The notes: generated by a model from the sequence alone, not told the origin. Numbered from the stretch's first letter, positions 41,945 through 51,127 are shown. The stretch: 64,000 nt of DNA from Neobacillus novalis NBRC 102450 (GCF_001591805.1 NZ_BCVP01000026.1:1-64000); one strand, 5' to 3'. A program made the numbers and translations.

Positions 41945-42344
41945 CCACGATATACCTTATTATAAATATAGGATGATATAATGGAATTTATATTTATGGT
42001 ATACTATTTTAAAACAAGGATATTATCATAATAAATAAGCTACCACAGTCATACCCCTTTAGATAAACCCTTCTAAAGGGGTACTTTTATAAGACAACCA
42101 TCTAGTTTTTATTAATTGAAAAACTCATAAAAAAAAACATTCTAATCTTATGTATTCATAATCCTGCTGATTTAATTATTAGTCGCTTATGCGAAAAAGA
42201 TTGCCTTTCTATTTTAAGAAACGCGCCTTTTAATTGAATAAAGGCTATGAAAACGGACTGCTGAAACAGCACATAGTATTCCATTTTGGCCTAATAACTA
42301 CTTTGCAATAATCTGTTTTTGGGCTTTTTTAGGTAATTTTTCAA
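41945..42344. other. Intergenic region after the split MFS gene
   Basis: Contains the terminator at 42052-42083. The remainder is A/T-rich and shows no gene. Confidence 0.5.
42052..42083. terminator. Terminator of the MFS gene
   Basis: TACCCCTTTAGA and TCTAAAGGGGTA, 12-bp perfect arms with an 8-nt loop, followed by CTTTTAT. Confidence 0.85.
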
Positions 42345-42531
42345 ATACTAAATATTGCATCACCATTTTTTTCTTTGATTTTGTTTACTGATACCATGCC
42401 AGCTTCCTCAGAAAGGTCAACCACTACCACTCTGGCACAATTTCACAAAGTGCCAAAGAAGCTGCACGACCAATTCCTCCTCCGCCTCCTGTAACAATAG
42501 CAACTTTATCTGTGAAATCAAATTTTTGCAT
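42345..42531 (-). pseudogene. Short-chain dehydrogenase/reductase, N-terminal remnant
   Basis: ATG at 42531 after AGGAATG. MQKFDFTDKVAIVTGGGGGI then GRAASLAL shows the SDR cofactor motif TGGGGGIGR. A frameshift near 42450 leads into ARVVVVDLSEEAGM and NKIKEKNGDAIF. The catalytic YxxxK half is missing. Directly upstream (39 bp) is the FMN reductase gene, so the two were probably one operon. Confidence 0.75.
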
Positions 42532-42569
42532 GCTTATCATTCCTTTATATATTTTAATTTGTAATTGAA

Positions 42570-43112
42570 TTATCGCAAAGTTTTTAATGCTCCGCTCCAC
42601 GCTTTTACTTGGTCTAGCATAGAATTGACATTAGCAACATGTAAATCTGCTGGTTTGAAAGTAGTCATGTTTTCAAAATCTGTAAATAAGGACAATGTTG
42701 GATGTGTACGAACACTGGCAACTTGCAATTCAGCTAGGATTCCACGTAAATGTTCTGCTGCACGAGCACCGCCCGTCGATCCATAGCTAACAATACCCGC
42801 TGCCTTATTGTTCCATTCAGCATATGCTGAATCAAGTGCATTTTTTAGTACCCCGGTAACACTATGGTTATATTCAGGGGTAATGAATACATAACCATCA
42901 AAGCTTGCAACCTTTTCTACCCAAGGTTTTACCTCTTCGCTAGAACCTGTACCGACGAAGGGTAAGTTGAAGGTTGCAATATCTATAAGCTCATAATCTG
43001 CGTCCCCACGTTTGTCAGCAATTCCTTTTACCCATTCTCCGACTTGGGGGCTAACTCGCCCTTGGCGTGTACTTCCTAATATTATTCCAATTTTTAGTTT
43101 TCCATTTGTCAT
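42570..43112 (-). CDS. NADPH-dependent FMN reductase-type oxidoreductase
   Basis: 180 aa from the ATG at 43112 (MTNGKLKIGIILGSTRQGRV), preceded by AAGGAGGAAG; the extended frame starts before that site. Flavodoxin-like fold: IGIILGSTRQGRVSPQVGEW (FMN phosphate loop), FVFITPEYNHSVTGVLKNAL with the family's PEYNHS motif, and GIVSYGSTGGARAAEHLRGI. It supplies reduced flavin or reduces quinones/azo compounds; the physiological substrate is unclear. An SDR remnant follows at 39 bp. Confidence 0.9.
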   Translation of the reverse strand: MTNGKLKIGIILGSTRQGRVSPQVGEWVKGIADKRGDADYELIDIATFNLPFVGTGSSEEVKPWVEKVASFDGYVFITPEYNHSVTGVLKNALDSAYAEWNNKAAGIVSYGSTGGARAAEHLRGILAELQVASVRTHPTLSLFTDFENMTTFKPADLHVANVNSMLDQVKAWSGALKTLR

Positions 43113-43561
43113 TATTTCTTCCTCCTTGATTGATTTTCCAAATAATGTGGATAAAAAGCCCATTGTAGCACCCACCTATTTTCTGTTCTTTTAAAATTTT
43201 TACGTTCTTATTATTGTCTAATCAAGCAAACTTTATTAACTCAGCCACGTATTTTTCTTAATTATTTATAGTTACTTCTTTTAATACTGTTCTGAACGCG
43301 AATTTGAAAGTCCTACAGACATGATAAATGTAATCAATACAGCGGAACAAGGGGCTGCCGGTACCAACCCCTTGTTCCGCTTACAGTAATTTTGGGTTAG
43401 CAAAAACAACAGACAGTGGTCGTAAAACAAGGTTTACAATCTCATACAATTTAATTACAAACTCTTAATGTTTGTTTAATATCTCCTTTACTTTGTTTCT
43501 ATACTATTAACCTGTAAAACAAAACAAAATAAACAAAAACAAATATTGGAGGAACGCTTTT
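43113..43561. other. Intergenic region before the ABC/phosphatase operon
   Basis: No gene. Contains a 14-bp perfect stem-loop (43341-43381). The last 100 bp are A/T-rich, with GGAGG as the ribosome site of the solute-binding protein. Confidence 0.5.
43341..43381 (+). terminator. 14-bp perfect stem-loop upstream of the ABC operon
   Basis: AGCGGAACAAGGGG and CCCCTTGTTCCGCT with a 13-nt loop. Only TTACAG follows, so it is not a classic terminator. It may be a leader structure or a leftover terminator. Confidence 0.5.
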
Positions 43562-44665
43562 ATGAGAAAAAATTCACTGCTCAAAATCGCTTCAATTGGG
43601 ATCCTATCGGCTTCATTGCTTGCAGGATGTTCGAGTAGTTCTACAGCCACAGATACCAAAAAAGATGCTGCAAGTAACACTGTATCCATCGAAGAATTAA
43701 CGAAAAACGCAAAAGCAGAAGGCGTCGTAACTTCCGTAGGTATGCCGGATTCATGGGCAAACTGGAAAGGAACATGGGATGACCTCCAAACGAAATACAG
43801 CATTAAACATACGGATACCGATATGTCGAGTGCAGAGGAACTAGCAAAATTTGAATCTGAAAAAAATAATGCAACAGCTGATATCGGTGATGTAGGGATT
43901 GCCTTCGGACCACTGGCAAAGGAAAAAGGGTTAACACTACCTTATAAAACTTCCTATTGGAATGATGTTCCAGACTGGGCAAAGGATGATTCAGGCGATT
44001 GGATGGTTGGATATACTGGGACGATCGCATTCATCACCGATAAAAATAATGTAAAAAATACGCCAACCTCATGGAAAGATCTTGAGAACGGAAATTATAA
44101 AGTCACCATTGGCGATGTTTTAAAAGCAAACCAAGCCCAATTTGGCGTCTTAGCGGCAGCAATGGCAAACGGCGGGGATGAAAAAAATATCCAACCGGGA
44201 GTGGATCTCTTCCAAAAATTAGCAAAACAAGGACGTTTAGTTACCACTGACCCATCCTTAACTTCTTTAGAAAAAGGCGAAGTGGACGTTGCGATTGTTT
44301 GGGATTTTAATGGTCTTGGCTATCGTGATCAAATTGATAAAAACCGGTTTGACGTTGTGATTCCAAAAGAAGTATCTGTTATGTCTGGTTATGCAACGGT
44401 TATCAACAAATACGCAAAGAATCCAAATGCAGCCAAGCTTGCAAGAGAATATATTTTATCTGATGAAGGCCAAGCAAACCTAGCACGCGGCTATGCACGT
44501 CCAATTCGCACAAATGTAAAACTGCCAGAAGATGCACAAGCAAAACTGCTTCCAAATGACATGTACAAAAATGTAAAACCAGTAAACGATCAAATAGCAT
44601 GGGGACAAACTACTCAACAATTGCTTGATTTATGGCAAAGTCAGGTGTTAATCAATGTCAAATAA
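43562..44665 (+). CDS. ABC transporter solute-binding lipoprotein (Fe/AEP/spermidine-type cluster)
   Basis: 367 aa. Lipoprotein signal MRKNSLLKIASIGILSASLL then AGCSSS (Cys23). The mature protein has SIEELTKNAKAEGVVTSVGM, SWANWKGTWDDLQTKY, ADIGDVGIAFGPLAKEKGL, VGYTGTIAFITDKNNVKNTP and a YARPIRTNVKLPE end. It belongs to the type-2 periplasmic-binding cluster that serves ferric iron, polyamines, thiamine and 2-aminoethylphosphonate. It is the first gene of a seven-gene operon; its last 11 bp overlap the phosphatase gene. The ligand is unknown, but the neighbouring phosphatases suggest a phosphorylated or phosphonate compound. Confidence 0.9.
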   Translation: MRKNSLLKIASIGILSASLLAGCSSSSTATDTKKDAASNTVSIEELTKNAKAEGVVTSVGMPDSWANWKGTWDDLQTKYSIKHTDTDMSSAEELAKFESEKNNATADIGDVGIAFGPLAKEKGLTLPYKTSYWNDVPDWAKDDSGDWMVGYTGTIAFITDKNNVKNTPTSWKDLENGNYKVTIGDVLKANQAQFGVLAAAMANGGDEKNIQPGVDLFQKLAKQGRLVTTDPSLTSLEKGEVDVAIVWDFNGLGYRDQIDKNRFDVVIPKEVSVMSGYATVINKYAKNPNAAKLAREYILSDEGQANLARGYARPIRTNVKLPEDAQAKLLPNDMYKNVKPVNDQIAWGQTTQQLLDLWQSQVLINVK

Positions 44666-45488
44666 GCTCATTTTCATCATGCTTGATGGACTTCGATACG
44701 ATACAGCCGTCAGCCAGATGGGATACATGCACCATTTAATTGAACAAGGGAAAGCAGCTCGCTATAAAGTGAAGTCTGAGCTGCCAAGCCTTTCCCGTCC
44801 TCTTTATGAGGTATTGCTAACAGGTACGCCCGTTTATCAAAACGGAATTACCACCAATCAAACGGTCCGGTTATCAAAAGAAGAAAGTTTATTCCATCTA
44901 ACGAAGAAAAATGGATTAACAAATGCAACAGCTTCTTATTATTGGGTAAGCGAGCTCTATAATTCAGCTCCGTTTAATCCGATGACAGACCGCATTCAAT
45001 TAAATCCAAACAACACTATTGAAAGAGGCATTTTTTACTGGGAGGACCATTACCCGGATACACACCTATTTGCAGACGCGAATTATCTTCTCCAAACGTA
45101 TGAACCGGATTTTTTATATGTTCATTCGATGAACATTGACGATGATGGGCATAAATTCACAGCAGATTCAAAAGAGTATCGAAACCGTGCGATAGCCGTC
45201 GATATCCTTTTGGCAAGTGTCCTTCCGCAATGGATGGATGCTGGTTATCAAATCCTGCTAACCGCAGATCATGGGATGAACGATGATGGACAACATGGCG
45301 GTACAACCACTGCTGATCGTGATGTTCCATTGTTTCTCATCAGTGATCAGGTAAAACCAGGAATCCATGAAGAGGAAATTCCACAACTACAGATTGCGCC
45401 TTTAGCATGTGAGCTGTTGAATATCAAGCCAGCCGCTGCGATGCAACAGCTATCCATTCAGATATTAAAAGGGGCGCCTTCTATTTAG
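44655..45488 (+). CDS. Alkaline-phosphatase-superfamily enzyme (nucleotide pyrophosphatase/phosphodiesterase type), cytoplasmic
   Basis: 277 aa with no signal peptide. MSNKLIFIMLDGLRYDTAVS opens with the first metal Asp (LDG). SELPSLSRPLYEVLLTG carries the Ser/Thr nucleophile region. SMNIDDDGHKFTADSKEYRN gives the Asp-His pair and LTADHGMNDDGQHGGTT the second metal set. All metal-binding residues of the family seem present. It overlaps the solute-binding gene by 11 bp, so it is translationally coupled to the importer and would act on the imported substrate inside the cell. The substrate is unknown: a phosphomonoester, phosphodiester or phosphonate is possible. Confidence 0.85.
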   Translation: MSNKLIFIMLDGLRYDTAVSQMGYMHHLIEQGKAARYKVKSELPSLSRPLYEVLLTGTPVYQNGITTNQTVRLSKEESLFHLTKKNGLTNATASYYWVSELYNSAPFNPMTDRIQLNPNNTIERGIFYWEDHYPDTHLFADANYLLQTYEPDFLYVHSMNIDDDGHKFTADSKEYRNRAIAVDILLASVLPQWMDAGYQILLTADHGMNDDGQHGGTTTADRDVPLFLISDQVKPGIHEEEIPQLQIAPLACELLNIKPAAAMQQLSIQILKGAPSI

Positions 45489-45522
45489 AAGGTGCTTCTC
45501 TATTTAGAAAGGGGTTTTATCA

Positions 45523-46371
45523 TTGCGAAAACGTGGAAATGGATTGCTTATCGCGAGTACGATCCCGTTCTTTCTATTAGTTTTCCTATTCTTGATTGTT
45601 CCATTGGTTTTTATGATCTTTGGCAGTTTTCAAGGCAATGGGGGTATAGGCTTTACTTTTGATCAGTATAAAGAAGTATTTCAAAATGCTTATTACCATC
45701 AGGCATTTAAAAACAGTATCTTGATTTCCTTTTTCTCCAGTATAATCGCCATTGTGCTCGCTGTCTTTGCCACTTATTCGATTACCCAGTTTTCAAAAAA
45801 AATTCAAGATCGAATCTTGGTATTTGCGAACCTAACTTCTAATTTTGCTGGCATCCCTTTAGCGTTTGCCTTTATTGTTTTATTAGGAAACAGTGGCTTA
45901 TTTACATTATTATTTAAGCATTTTGGCTGGGAAACACTAAGCTCTTTCCATTTATATTCTTGGTCGGGCTTGGTGCTCATCTATATATATTTTCAATTGC
46001 CATTAGCTGTTATGCTTCTCTTCCCAGTGTATCAAGGGATTCAAACACAATGGAAAGAGGCTGCCTCCCTTCTTGGGGCCACAACGTTTCAGTTTTGGCT
46101 TCGAATTGGGCTCCCCGTCATCATGCCAAGTATCGCAGGTACGTTCAGTATTCTGTTTGCCAATGCGATGGGAGCATACGCTTCTGCCTATGCCCTGACA
46201 GGAAGCACCTATAACCTTGTCACCATCCGAATCGGGGCCCTTACATCAGGTGATATTTTTGCCAAGCCTGAGCTTGGAAGCGCCATTGCCTGCCTTTTAG
46301 GGTTAACGTTAGTCGTTGCCCTGTTGATTAATGAATGGTTATCCCGCAAAATTCGGAGGGATTTATCATGA
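45523..46371 (+). CDS. ABC transporter permease (first)
   Basis: 282 aa, TTG start at 45523 after AAAGGGG. Six TM helices, BPD_transp_1 family: PFFLLVFLFLIVPLVFMIFG near the N-terminus, the EAA loop WKEAASLLGATTFQFWLRIG and GLPVIMPSIAGTFSILF. It couples to the ATPase through that EAA loop. The stop overlaps the second permease start as ATGA. This CysT/PotB-like permease would form a heterodimer with the next gene product. Confidence 0.9.
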   Translation: MRKRGNGLLIASTIPFFLLVFLFLIVPLVFMIFGSFQGNGGIGFTFDQYKEVFQNAYYHQAFKNSILISFFSSIIAIVLAVFATYSITQFSKKIQDRILVFANLTSNFAGIPLAFAFIVLLGNSGLFTLLFKHFGWETLSSFHLYSWSGLVLIYIYFQLPLAVMLLFPVYQGIQTQWKEAASLLGATTFQFWLRIGLPVIMPSIAGTFSILFANAMGAYASAYALTGSTYNLVTIRIGALTSGDIFAKPELGSAIACLLGLTLVVALLINEWLSRKIRRDLS

Positions 46372-47147
46372 AAAAACCATTTCTTCATTATCTAACCATT
46401 GGAATCGTACTCTTGTACTTATTGGTTCCATTATTGGGTTCGTTTCTTTATTCATTTGCCACCAATTGGCATAAAACCATTTTGCCTGAAGGATTGACGA
46501 TAAAATGGTACATGGAATTATTTGGAGATAGCAGGTTTCTGCTCTCATTAGGCCGATCGCTGATTATGTCATTAAGCGCCACCCTTTTATCACTTGTGAT
46601 TATGGTTCCAGCGATCTTTTCCATCGTTCTTTACGCACCGAAATGGGAGAAATTAATCCAATCTATTATTGTCATGACCTATGCAATGCCAGGAATTATT
46701 CTTGCGGTAGGGTTAATCCGGGCCTACGCCGGTAGTGGCGTTTCAATGATTCTCGTGACAATTGGTGCCTATTTTGTTGGAATTCTCCCCTATATGTATC
46801 AAGGTACACGAAATTCCTTAAGAAACATTCATGCTGATTCCTTAATGGAAGCTGCTGAAATATTAGGAGCCAGCCGCTTCATTGCCTTTCTAAAAGTAAT
46901 CGTACCAAGCATCATGTCCGGTATTCTTGTTTCAGCCTTGCTTTCTTTTTCGATTCTATTCGGGGAATTTGTTTTAGTGAATTTATTGGTAGGCGGCAGT
47001 TTTGAAACCGTACAGGTTTATTTATATCAAAAATTAAATCAGAGTGGGCATATTGCCAGTGCAGTTGTTGCTTGCTACTTTGTATTAGTTGCCATTCTCA
47101 CTGCGATTATGGTAAAAGCCACCCGAAAAAAAGAGGGGAGCGTTTAA
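46368..47147 (+). CDS. ABC transporter permease (second)
   Basis: 259 aa from the ATG at 46368 (MKKPFLHYLTIGIVLLYLLV), GGAGGG upstream. PotC-like: six TM helices, MEAAEILGASRFIAFLKVIV as the EAA loop, SIMSGILVSALLSFSILFGE, and FETVQVYLYQKLNQSGHIAS in the C-terminal part. The start overlaps the previous stop by 4 bp, and it is followed 1 bp later by the ATPase gene. Confidence 0.9.
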   Translation: MKKPFLHYLTIGIVLLYLLVPLLGSFLYSFATNWHKTILPEGLTIKWYMELFGDSRFLLSLGRSLIMSLSATLLSLVIMVPAIFSIVLYAPKWEKLIQSIIVMTYAMPGIILAVGLIRAYAGSGVSMILVTIGAYFVGILPYMYQGTRNSLRNIHADSLMEAAEILGASRFIAFLKVIVPSIMSGILVSALLSFSILFGEFVLVNLLVGGSFETVQVYLYQKLNQSGHIASAVVACYFVLVAILTAIMVKATRKKEGSV

Positions 47148-47148
47148 A

Positions 47149-48156
47149 ATGAGCTTTGTAAAAATTGAGAACTTAGAAAAGTCCTTTCAGAATGAAACGG
47201 TGTTACACCATTTAACTCTCTCTTTTAATGAAGGAGAATTTGTCACATTATTAGGTCCCAGCGGTTGTGGAAAAAGTACTCTTTTACGTGCAATCGCAGG
47301 TTTAATCACCCCTGAGGATGGGGTCATTCAGATTGACGGGAAAAATGTCACACGGTTAAAGCCGAAAGATCGGCAAGTGGGCATGGTATTCCAAGCATAT
47401 GCCCTATTCCCTAATATGACCGTTCAAGAAAACATAGAATTCGGCTTAAAGATGAAAAAGCTTGATAAAGAAACAATCAAACAAAAAGTAGCCCGGATGA
47501 TCGAACTAGTAGAATTAACGGGAAAGGAAGCTTCCTATCCCCGCGAACTTTCAGGAGGACAGCAACAGCGTGTTGCCTTGGCACGCTCACTCGTAACAGA
47601 ACCTAAGGTTTTATTACTTGACGAACCATTAAGTGCGCTCGATGCCCAAATTCGAAAAAACTTGCAAAAGCAAATTCGCAAGATTCAGCAAGAACTCAAT
47701 ATGACAACCATTCTGGTAACCCATGATCAAGAAGAAGCATGGGCTGTGAGTGACTATGTCTATATTTTGAATGAAGGACACATTGTCCAAAGCGGCACAC
47801 CTTCCGAAATTTATACGCAGCCTGCAACCGAGTTTGTCGCTAATTTTATCGGGAATTACAATGTGTTAAACTCCCGGCAATTATCACAATTACTTGGAAA
47901 GGAAGAATCATTTACCCATGATGTTTATGCGATACGACCAGAGGCCTTCAGTGTCGAACCTGTTCCAGGAGGCTTTGAACTATCAGGTCAAATCAGTGAT
48001 ATCATGATGCTCGGAAATATTACTCGCTATGAACTTTTTTCTGCTGACAACGTTCGATTCACAGCCGAGCAAATAAACAAAGGTGAAGACAATTCACAAG
48101 TAGGTCAATTTAAAAAACTTTATCTCAACCGTAAGGATGTGATTCCATTATCATGA
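47149..48156 (+). CDS. ABC transporter ATP-binding protein (PotA/FbpC-like)
   Basis: 335 aa. Walker A LLGPSGCGKSTLLRA, Q-loop QVGMVFQAYALFPNMTVQEN, signature ELSGGQQQRVALARSLVTEP, Walker B VLLLDEPLSALD and switch His in ILVTHDQEEAWAVSDYVYIL. A C-terminal TOBE-like region (YAIRPEAFSVEPVPGGFELS) is present. It powers the two preceding permeases. Its stop overlaps the DeoR start by 4 bp (ATGA). Confidence 0.93.
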   Translation: MSFVKIENLEKSFQNETVLHHLTLSFNEGEFVTLLGPSGCGKSTLLRAIAGLITPEDGVIQIDGKNVTRLKPKDRQVGMVFQAYALFPNMTVQENIEFGLKMKKLDKETIKQKVARMIELVELTGKEASYPRELSGGQQQRVALARSLVTEPKVLLLDEPLSALDAQIRKNLQKQIRKIQQELNMTTILVTHDQEEAWAVSDYVYILNEGHIVQSGTPSEIYTQPATEFVANFIGNYNVLNSRQLSQLLGKEESFTHDVYAIRPEAFSVEPVPGGFELSGQISDIMMLGNITRYELFSADNVRFTAEQINKGEDNSQVGQFKKLYLNRKDVIPLS

Positions 48157-48947
48157 CCGTATTGTTAGAGGAGCGTCACCAGTACATCTTAGATCAATTA
48201 GACAAAGAAAAGAAAGTCTTAGTAGCCTCGCTTGCTCAGGACTTGGGAGTCGCACCGGAAACCATCAGGCGTGATTTAGATGCATTAGAAAATGATCGAA
48301 AATTAAAGCGGGTTCATGGTGGTGCAGTGAAATATCATCAAACCAATAATGAACCACATTTTGTCAAGAAGATGAATTTTCACGCTGAGGCAAAAGTGGC
48401 TATTGGGAAAAAAGCAGCAGCATTCATTCAGGATGGCGATACGATTATGATTGATGTTGGAACAACGACCATCCATTTAGCCAGAGCCATTTCAGGGGTA
48501 AAAGGAATAACAGTGGTGACCAATTCTCTTGCCGTTGCCGAAGAATTGAATAATCGCTTAGAAAATCAAGAATTTGATGGCAAAATCATTATTTTGGGTG
48601 GATTAACGAATCCATCACAAAAATCTATCATCGGAGCGATGACGTGTAATATGCTCGATGCGTTCAGGTTTGATAAATGTTTCCTTTCTTGCGGGGGCGT
48701 CACGACTGATTATGTCAGTGATTACGACTTTGAAGAATGCATGGTATCCACTAAGATGATCGAGCGGTCGAATCAAGTATTGCTCTTGGCGGATTCTTCT
48801 AAAATCAATAACGAATCCTTTTACAAAATGTGTCCATTACCGACAGTCGATTACATTATTTCGGATAAAGAAATACCATCAGCATGGAGACAACAACAGT
48901 TAGACACAATGTTACAATGGATTACAGCAAAGGGTGGATCAAATTGA
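48153..48947 (+). CDS. DeoR/GlpR-family regulator
   Basis: 264 aa. N-terminal HTH: LLEERHQYILDQLDKEKKVL, SLAQDLGVAPETIRRDLDAL, then KRVHGGAVKY. Sensor domain: GDTIMIDVGTTTIHLARAIS, CFLSCGGVTTDYVSDYDFEE, LLLADSSKINNESFYKMCPL. Such sensor domains bind phosphorylated sugars or polyols. It is encoded inside the operon (4-bp overlaps on both sides), which suggests it regulates the cluster in response to a phosphorylated intermediate. Confidence 0.92.
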   Translation: MTVLLEERHQYILDQLDKEKKVLVASLAQDLGVAPETIRRDLDALENDRKLKRVHGGAVKYHQTNNEPHFVKKMNFHAEAKVAIGKKAAAFIQDGDTIMIDVGTTTIHLARAISGVKGITVVTNSLAVAEELNNRLENQEFDGKIIILGGLTNPSQKSIIGAMTCNMLDAFRFDKCFLSCGGVTTDYVSDYDFEECMVSTKMIERSNQVLLLADSSKINNESFYKMCPLPTVDYIISDKEIPSAWRQQQLDTMLQWITAKGGSN

Positions 48948-49942
48948 AGGTTGATTATCATTTACATCTAGAGGAAGGCCCGTATTCACTACGCTGGCTT
49001 GACCGGACAAATAAGGCTTTAGACCATTTTCATCCAATCAGCGAAAACAAGCACTCTCTTGAGTGGTTAAATAAAAGTATGGAACGATTAAATACACGTA
49101 TCAAAAAAGGGGCGTATGATTCTTCGTGGCTTGATTTATACTTAATCGAAGCGAAGAAAAAGGGCTTAACTGAAGTTGGCATTGTTGATCATTTATATCG
49201 TTTTAAAGAAACCCGTGCCTATTTTGAAAAATACTTAGATATAGGCAATACCGAACTTGGCAATAAACAACGGAACTGGTTAAACCAAGTTATGACAGAA
49301 TCCATGGGTGATTTTGTTCAAGCAATTAAAGTAGCCAAGGAACGTTGGGCATCCGAAGGGGTTACCCTCCGTCTTGGGATCGAAGCAGATTATTTTCCAG
49401 GGGGCGAACAGGAATTAACAGAGCTCCTTGGTAGTTTTGAATGGGATTATGTTATCGGCTCGGTTCATTATATCTATGGCTGGGGATTTGATAATCCGGA
49501 GACACAGAATCTCTTTTCAAACTATGATTTAGAAGAGCTATATGGTGATTTTTTCACTCTTGTTGAACAGGCAATCCGCAGTAAATTGTTTCAGTTCGTT
49601 GCCCATTTGGATAACTTAAAGGTTTTCAACTACCGGCCAGAAGAAAGTCGCCTCATTCCCTTTTATGAAAAAATCGCAAAAGCATTAGTGGAAACAGATA
49701 CCGCTACTGAAATAAACGCAGGCTTATTTTATCGTTACCCAGTAAAAGAAATGTGCCCAAGTCCTACCTTTTTAAATGTGTTAATCAAAAATGATGTCAA
49801 ATTTACCACATCCTCCGATTCTCATTACCCTGACGACATCGGAGCATTTATTGACCAAAACTCAGAAACTCTAATGAAAAATGGCATAACAGAAATCGCT
49901 TCATTCGAAAAAAGAAAGCGAATCATGAAGTCATTGGGGTAA
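48944..49942 (+). CDS. PHP-domain phosphoesterase (HisJ-like)
   Basis: 332 aa, TTG start at 48944 overlapping the DeoR stop (TTGA), with AAGGGTGG 7 nt upstream. PHP metal-binding motifs: KVDYHLHLEEGPYS (HLH), LTEVGIVDHLYRF, LRLGIEADYFPGGEQEL, VIGSVHYIYGWGFDNPE, FVAHLDNLKVFNYR and TSSDSHYPDDIG. It is longer than typical HisJ because of an extra N-terminal segment (LRWLDRTNKALDHFHPISEN, then SLEWLNKSMERLNTR) with an internally repeated WL-x-x pattern. PHP enzymes hydrolyse phosphomonoesters or cyclic phosphates. No other his gene is nearby, so a histidine role is unlikely. Confidence 0.88.
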   Translation: MKVDYHLHLEEGPYSLRWLDRTNKALDHFHPISENKHSLEWLNKSMERLNTRIKKGAYDSSWLDLYLIEAKKKGLTEVGIVDHLYRFKETRAYFEKYLDIGNTELGNKQRNWLNQVMTESMGDFVQAIKVAKERWASEGVTLRLGIEADYFPGGEQELTELLGSFEWDYVIGSVHYIYGWGFDNPETQNLFSNYDLEELYGDFFTLVEQAIRSKLFQFVAHLDNLKVFNYRPEESRLIPFYEKIAKALVETDTATEINAGLFYRYPVKEMCPSPTFLNVLIKNDVKFTTSSDSHYPDDIGAFIDQNSETLMKNGITEIASFEKRKRIMKSLG

Positions 49943-49973
49943 ACAAACAGAGAGCTAACCCTCCAATTTTTAA

Positions 49974-50020
49974 AAGCACCAAAACGGCTAAAAATATTGT
50001 CCTTAGTCGTTTTGGTGCTT
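49974..50020 (+). terminator. Terminator of the ABC/phosphatase operon
   Basis: AAGCACCAAAACG and CGTTTTGGTGCTT outer arms with inner CTAA/TTAG pairing, followed by GTTTCTG. Confidence 0.8.
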
Positions 50021-50105
50021 GTTTCTGTGTCACGTTATATCTAGAAAAAACATGAAAAAATCGAACTTATCTATCATTTAATTAATTGAAATTCAGGAAC
50101 CAGCG

Positions 50106-50447
50106 TTATTTCCAATAGTTTTTCAAAATGCTTTTTTGCTTTTCCAATTGATACTGCTCAGGTGCGTAATAATTTTGAGCTTGTATCGCCATTACCCAGC
50201 AATCCTTATGAGGTGTAATCTTTAAATCATGGTCAATATTACGTTCTGTAATATTTAAACTTTGTGATAATTTTAAAATAACTCCCAGTAAGCAAAGCTT
50301 CTTTCTCTCAACCTTCGTAAACCAATCCTTAAAAGGCTCTATATTTTGGCGAAAGGTTCCCTTTCCTTTAAATGAGGCCACTAAAGCTAACTTTACACGT
50401 TTCTTATGCGAGAGGCTTTGGAAAAAATGCTTATTAAAGATATAACC
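50106..50447 (-). pseudogene. Exopolyphosphatase (Ppx/GppA) C-terminal remnant
   Basis: Minus-strand peptide HFFQSLSHKKRVKLALVASF, then FKDWFTKVERKKLCLLGVIL, KLSQSLNITERNIDHDLKIT and YQLEKQKSILKNYWK. This is the helical C-terminal domain of Ppx/GppA. The ASKHA ATPase fold with the catalytic Glu is missing, and an in-frame stop precedes the fragment. Confidence 0.75.
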
Positions 50448-50471
50448 CCATTAATCCGAACTTTCTTCAAT

Positions 50472-51053
50472 TTATTTTATTAACGATAATATTAAATTTA
50501 CAGATTTATCTACGAATGATCGCTCCGGAAGAGATTTCAATAAAACAGTAATTCCAATTAATGCAACAACTAATGTCTGAGCTAAGGCTTTAACATCTAG
50601 GTTGCTTTCTAACTCACCTGATTTAATACCTTTTAGAAGGGTTTCTTGAAATATGACTGAAAGATACATTTCATGCTCCCTCGTAAGGATTTCAAATTTT
50701 TCATCGTGGGGAGCAAGCTCTACAATTGTATTAATACAAAAACAGCCCTTACTTACTTTGTTCTTGTACTCTTCTTCTATCAATTCTTCAAATAGATTAC
50801 GAAATGCTTCCTTCACAGATGTAGTGCTTTGTAGTTTTGTTCTAATGAGGGAGGCATGCAAATTTGTATATTTACGCAAAGCAGCTTCAAACAATTTCTC
50901 TTTATCTCCAAACGTTGCGTATAAACTGGGTCGTTGTATTCCCATAATGGCTGTTAAATCACTAATCGATGTGGCAGCGTATCCCTTCTCCCAAAAAAGT
51001 TCCATAGCTTTATCCAATGCTTTTTCCTTATCAAATTCACGTTGTCGAACCAT
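50472..51053 (-). CDS. TetR/AcrR-family repressor
   Basis: 193 aa. HTH at residues 8-55: DKEKALDKAMELFWEKGYAA, TSISDLTAIMGIQRPSLYAT, FGDKEKLFEAALRKY. The C-terminal domain includes KGCFCINTIVELAPHDEKFE, as in the TetR_C_16/YcdC-like group. GAGGAT precedes the ATG. It is upstream of, and divergent from, an MFS gene. Three copies of a TATACTG-CAGTATA type palindrome lie in the shared 435-bp region, so it most probably represses both itself and the MFS pump. Confidence 0.92.
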   Translation of the reverse strand: MVRQREFDKEKALDKAMELFWEKGYAATSISDLTAIMGIQRPSLYATFGDKEKLFEAALRKYTNLHASLIRTKLQSTTSVKEAFRNLFEELIEEEYKNKVSKGCFCINTIVELAPHDEKFEILTREHEMYLSVIFQETLLKGIKSGELESNLDVKALAQTLVVALIGITVLLKSLPERSFVDKSVNLILSLIK

Positions 51054-51127
51054 GATAAATCCTCCTTCACAAAAAAACTGAATTTCTCTACTGATAGCAA
51101 TCTTATTTTTGATTTCGTTTTATCTGT

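Noticed and set aside
43341..43381. Riboswitch or T-box upstream of the ABC operon
   Set aside because: Only a simple perfect stem-loop is seen; no conserved aptamer or T-box sequence is present.
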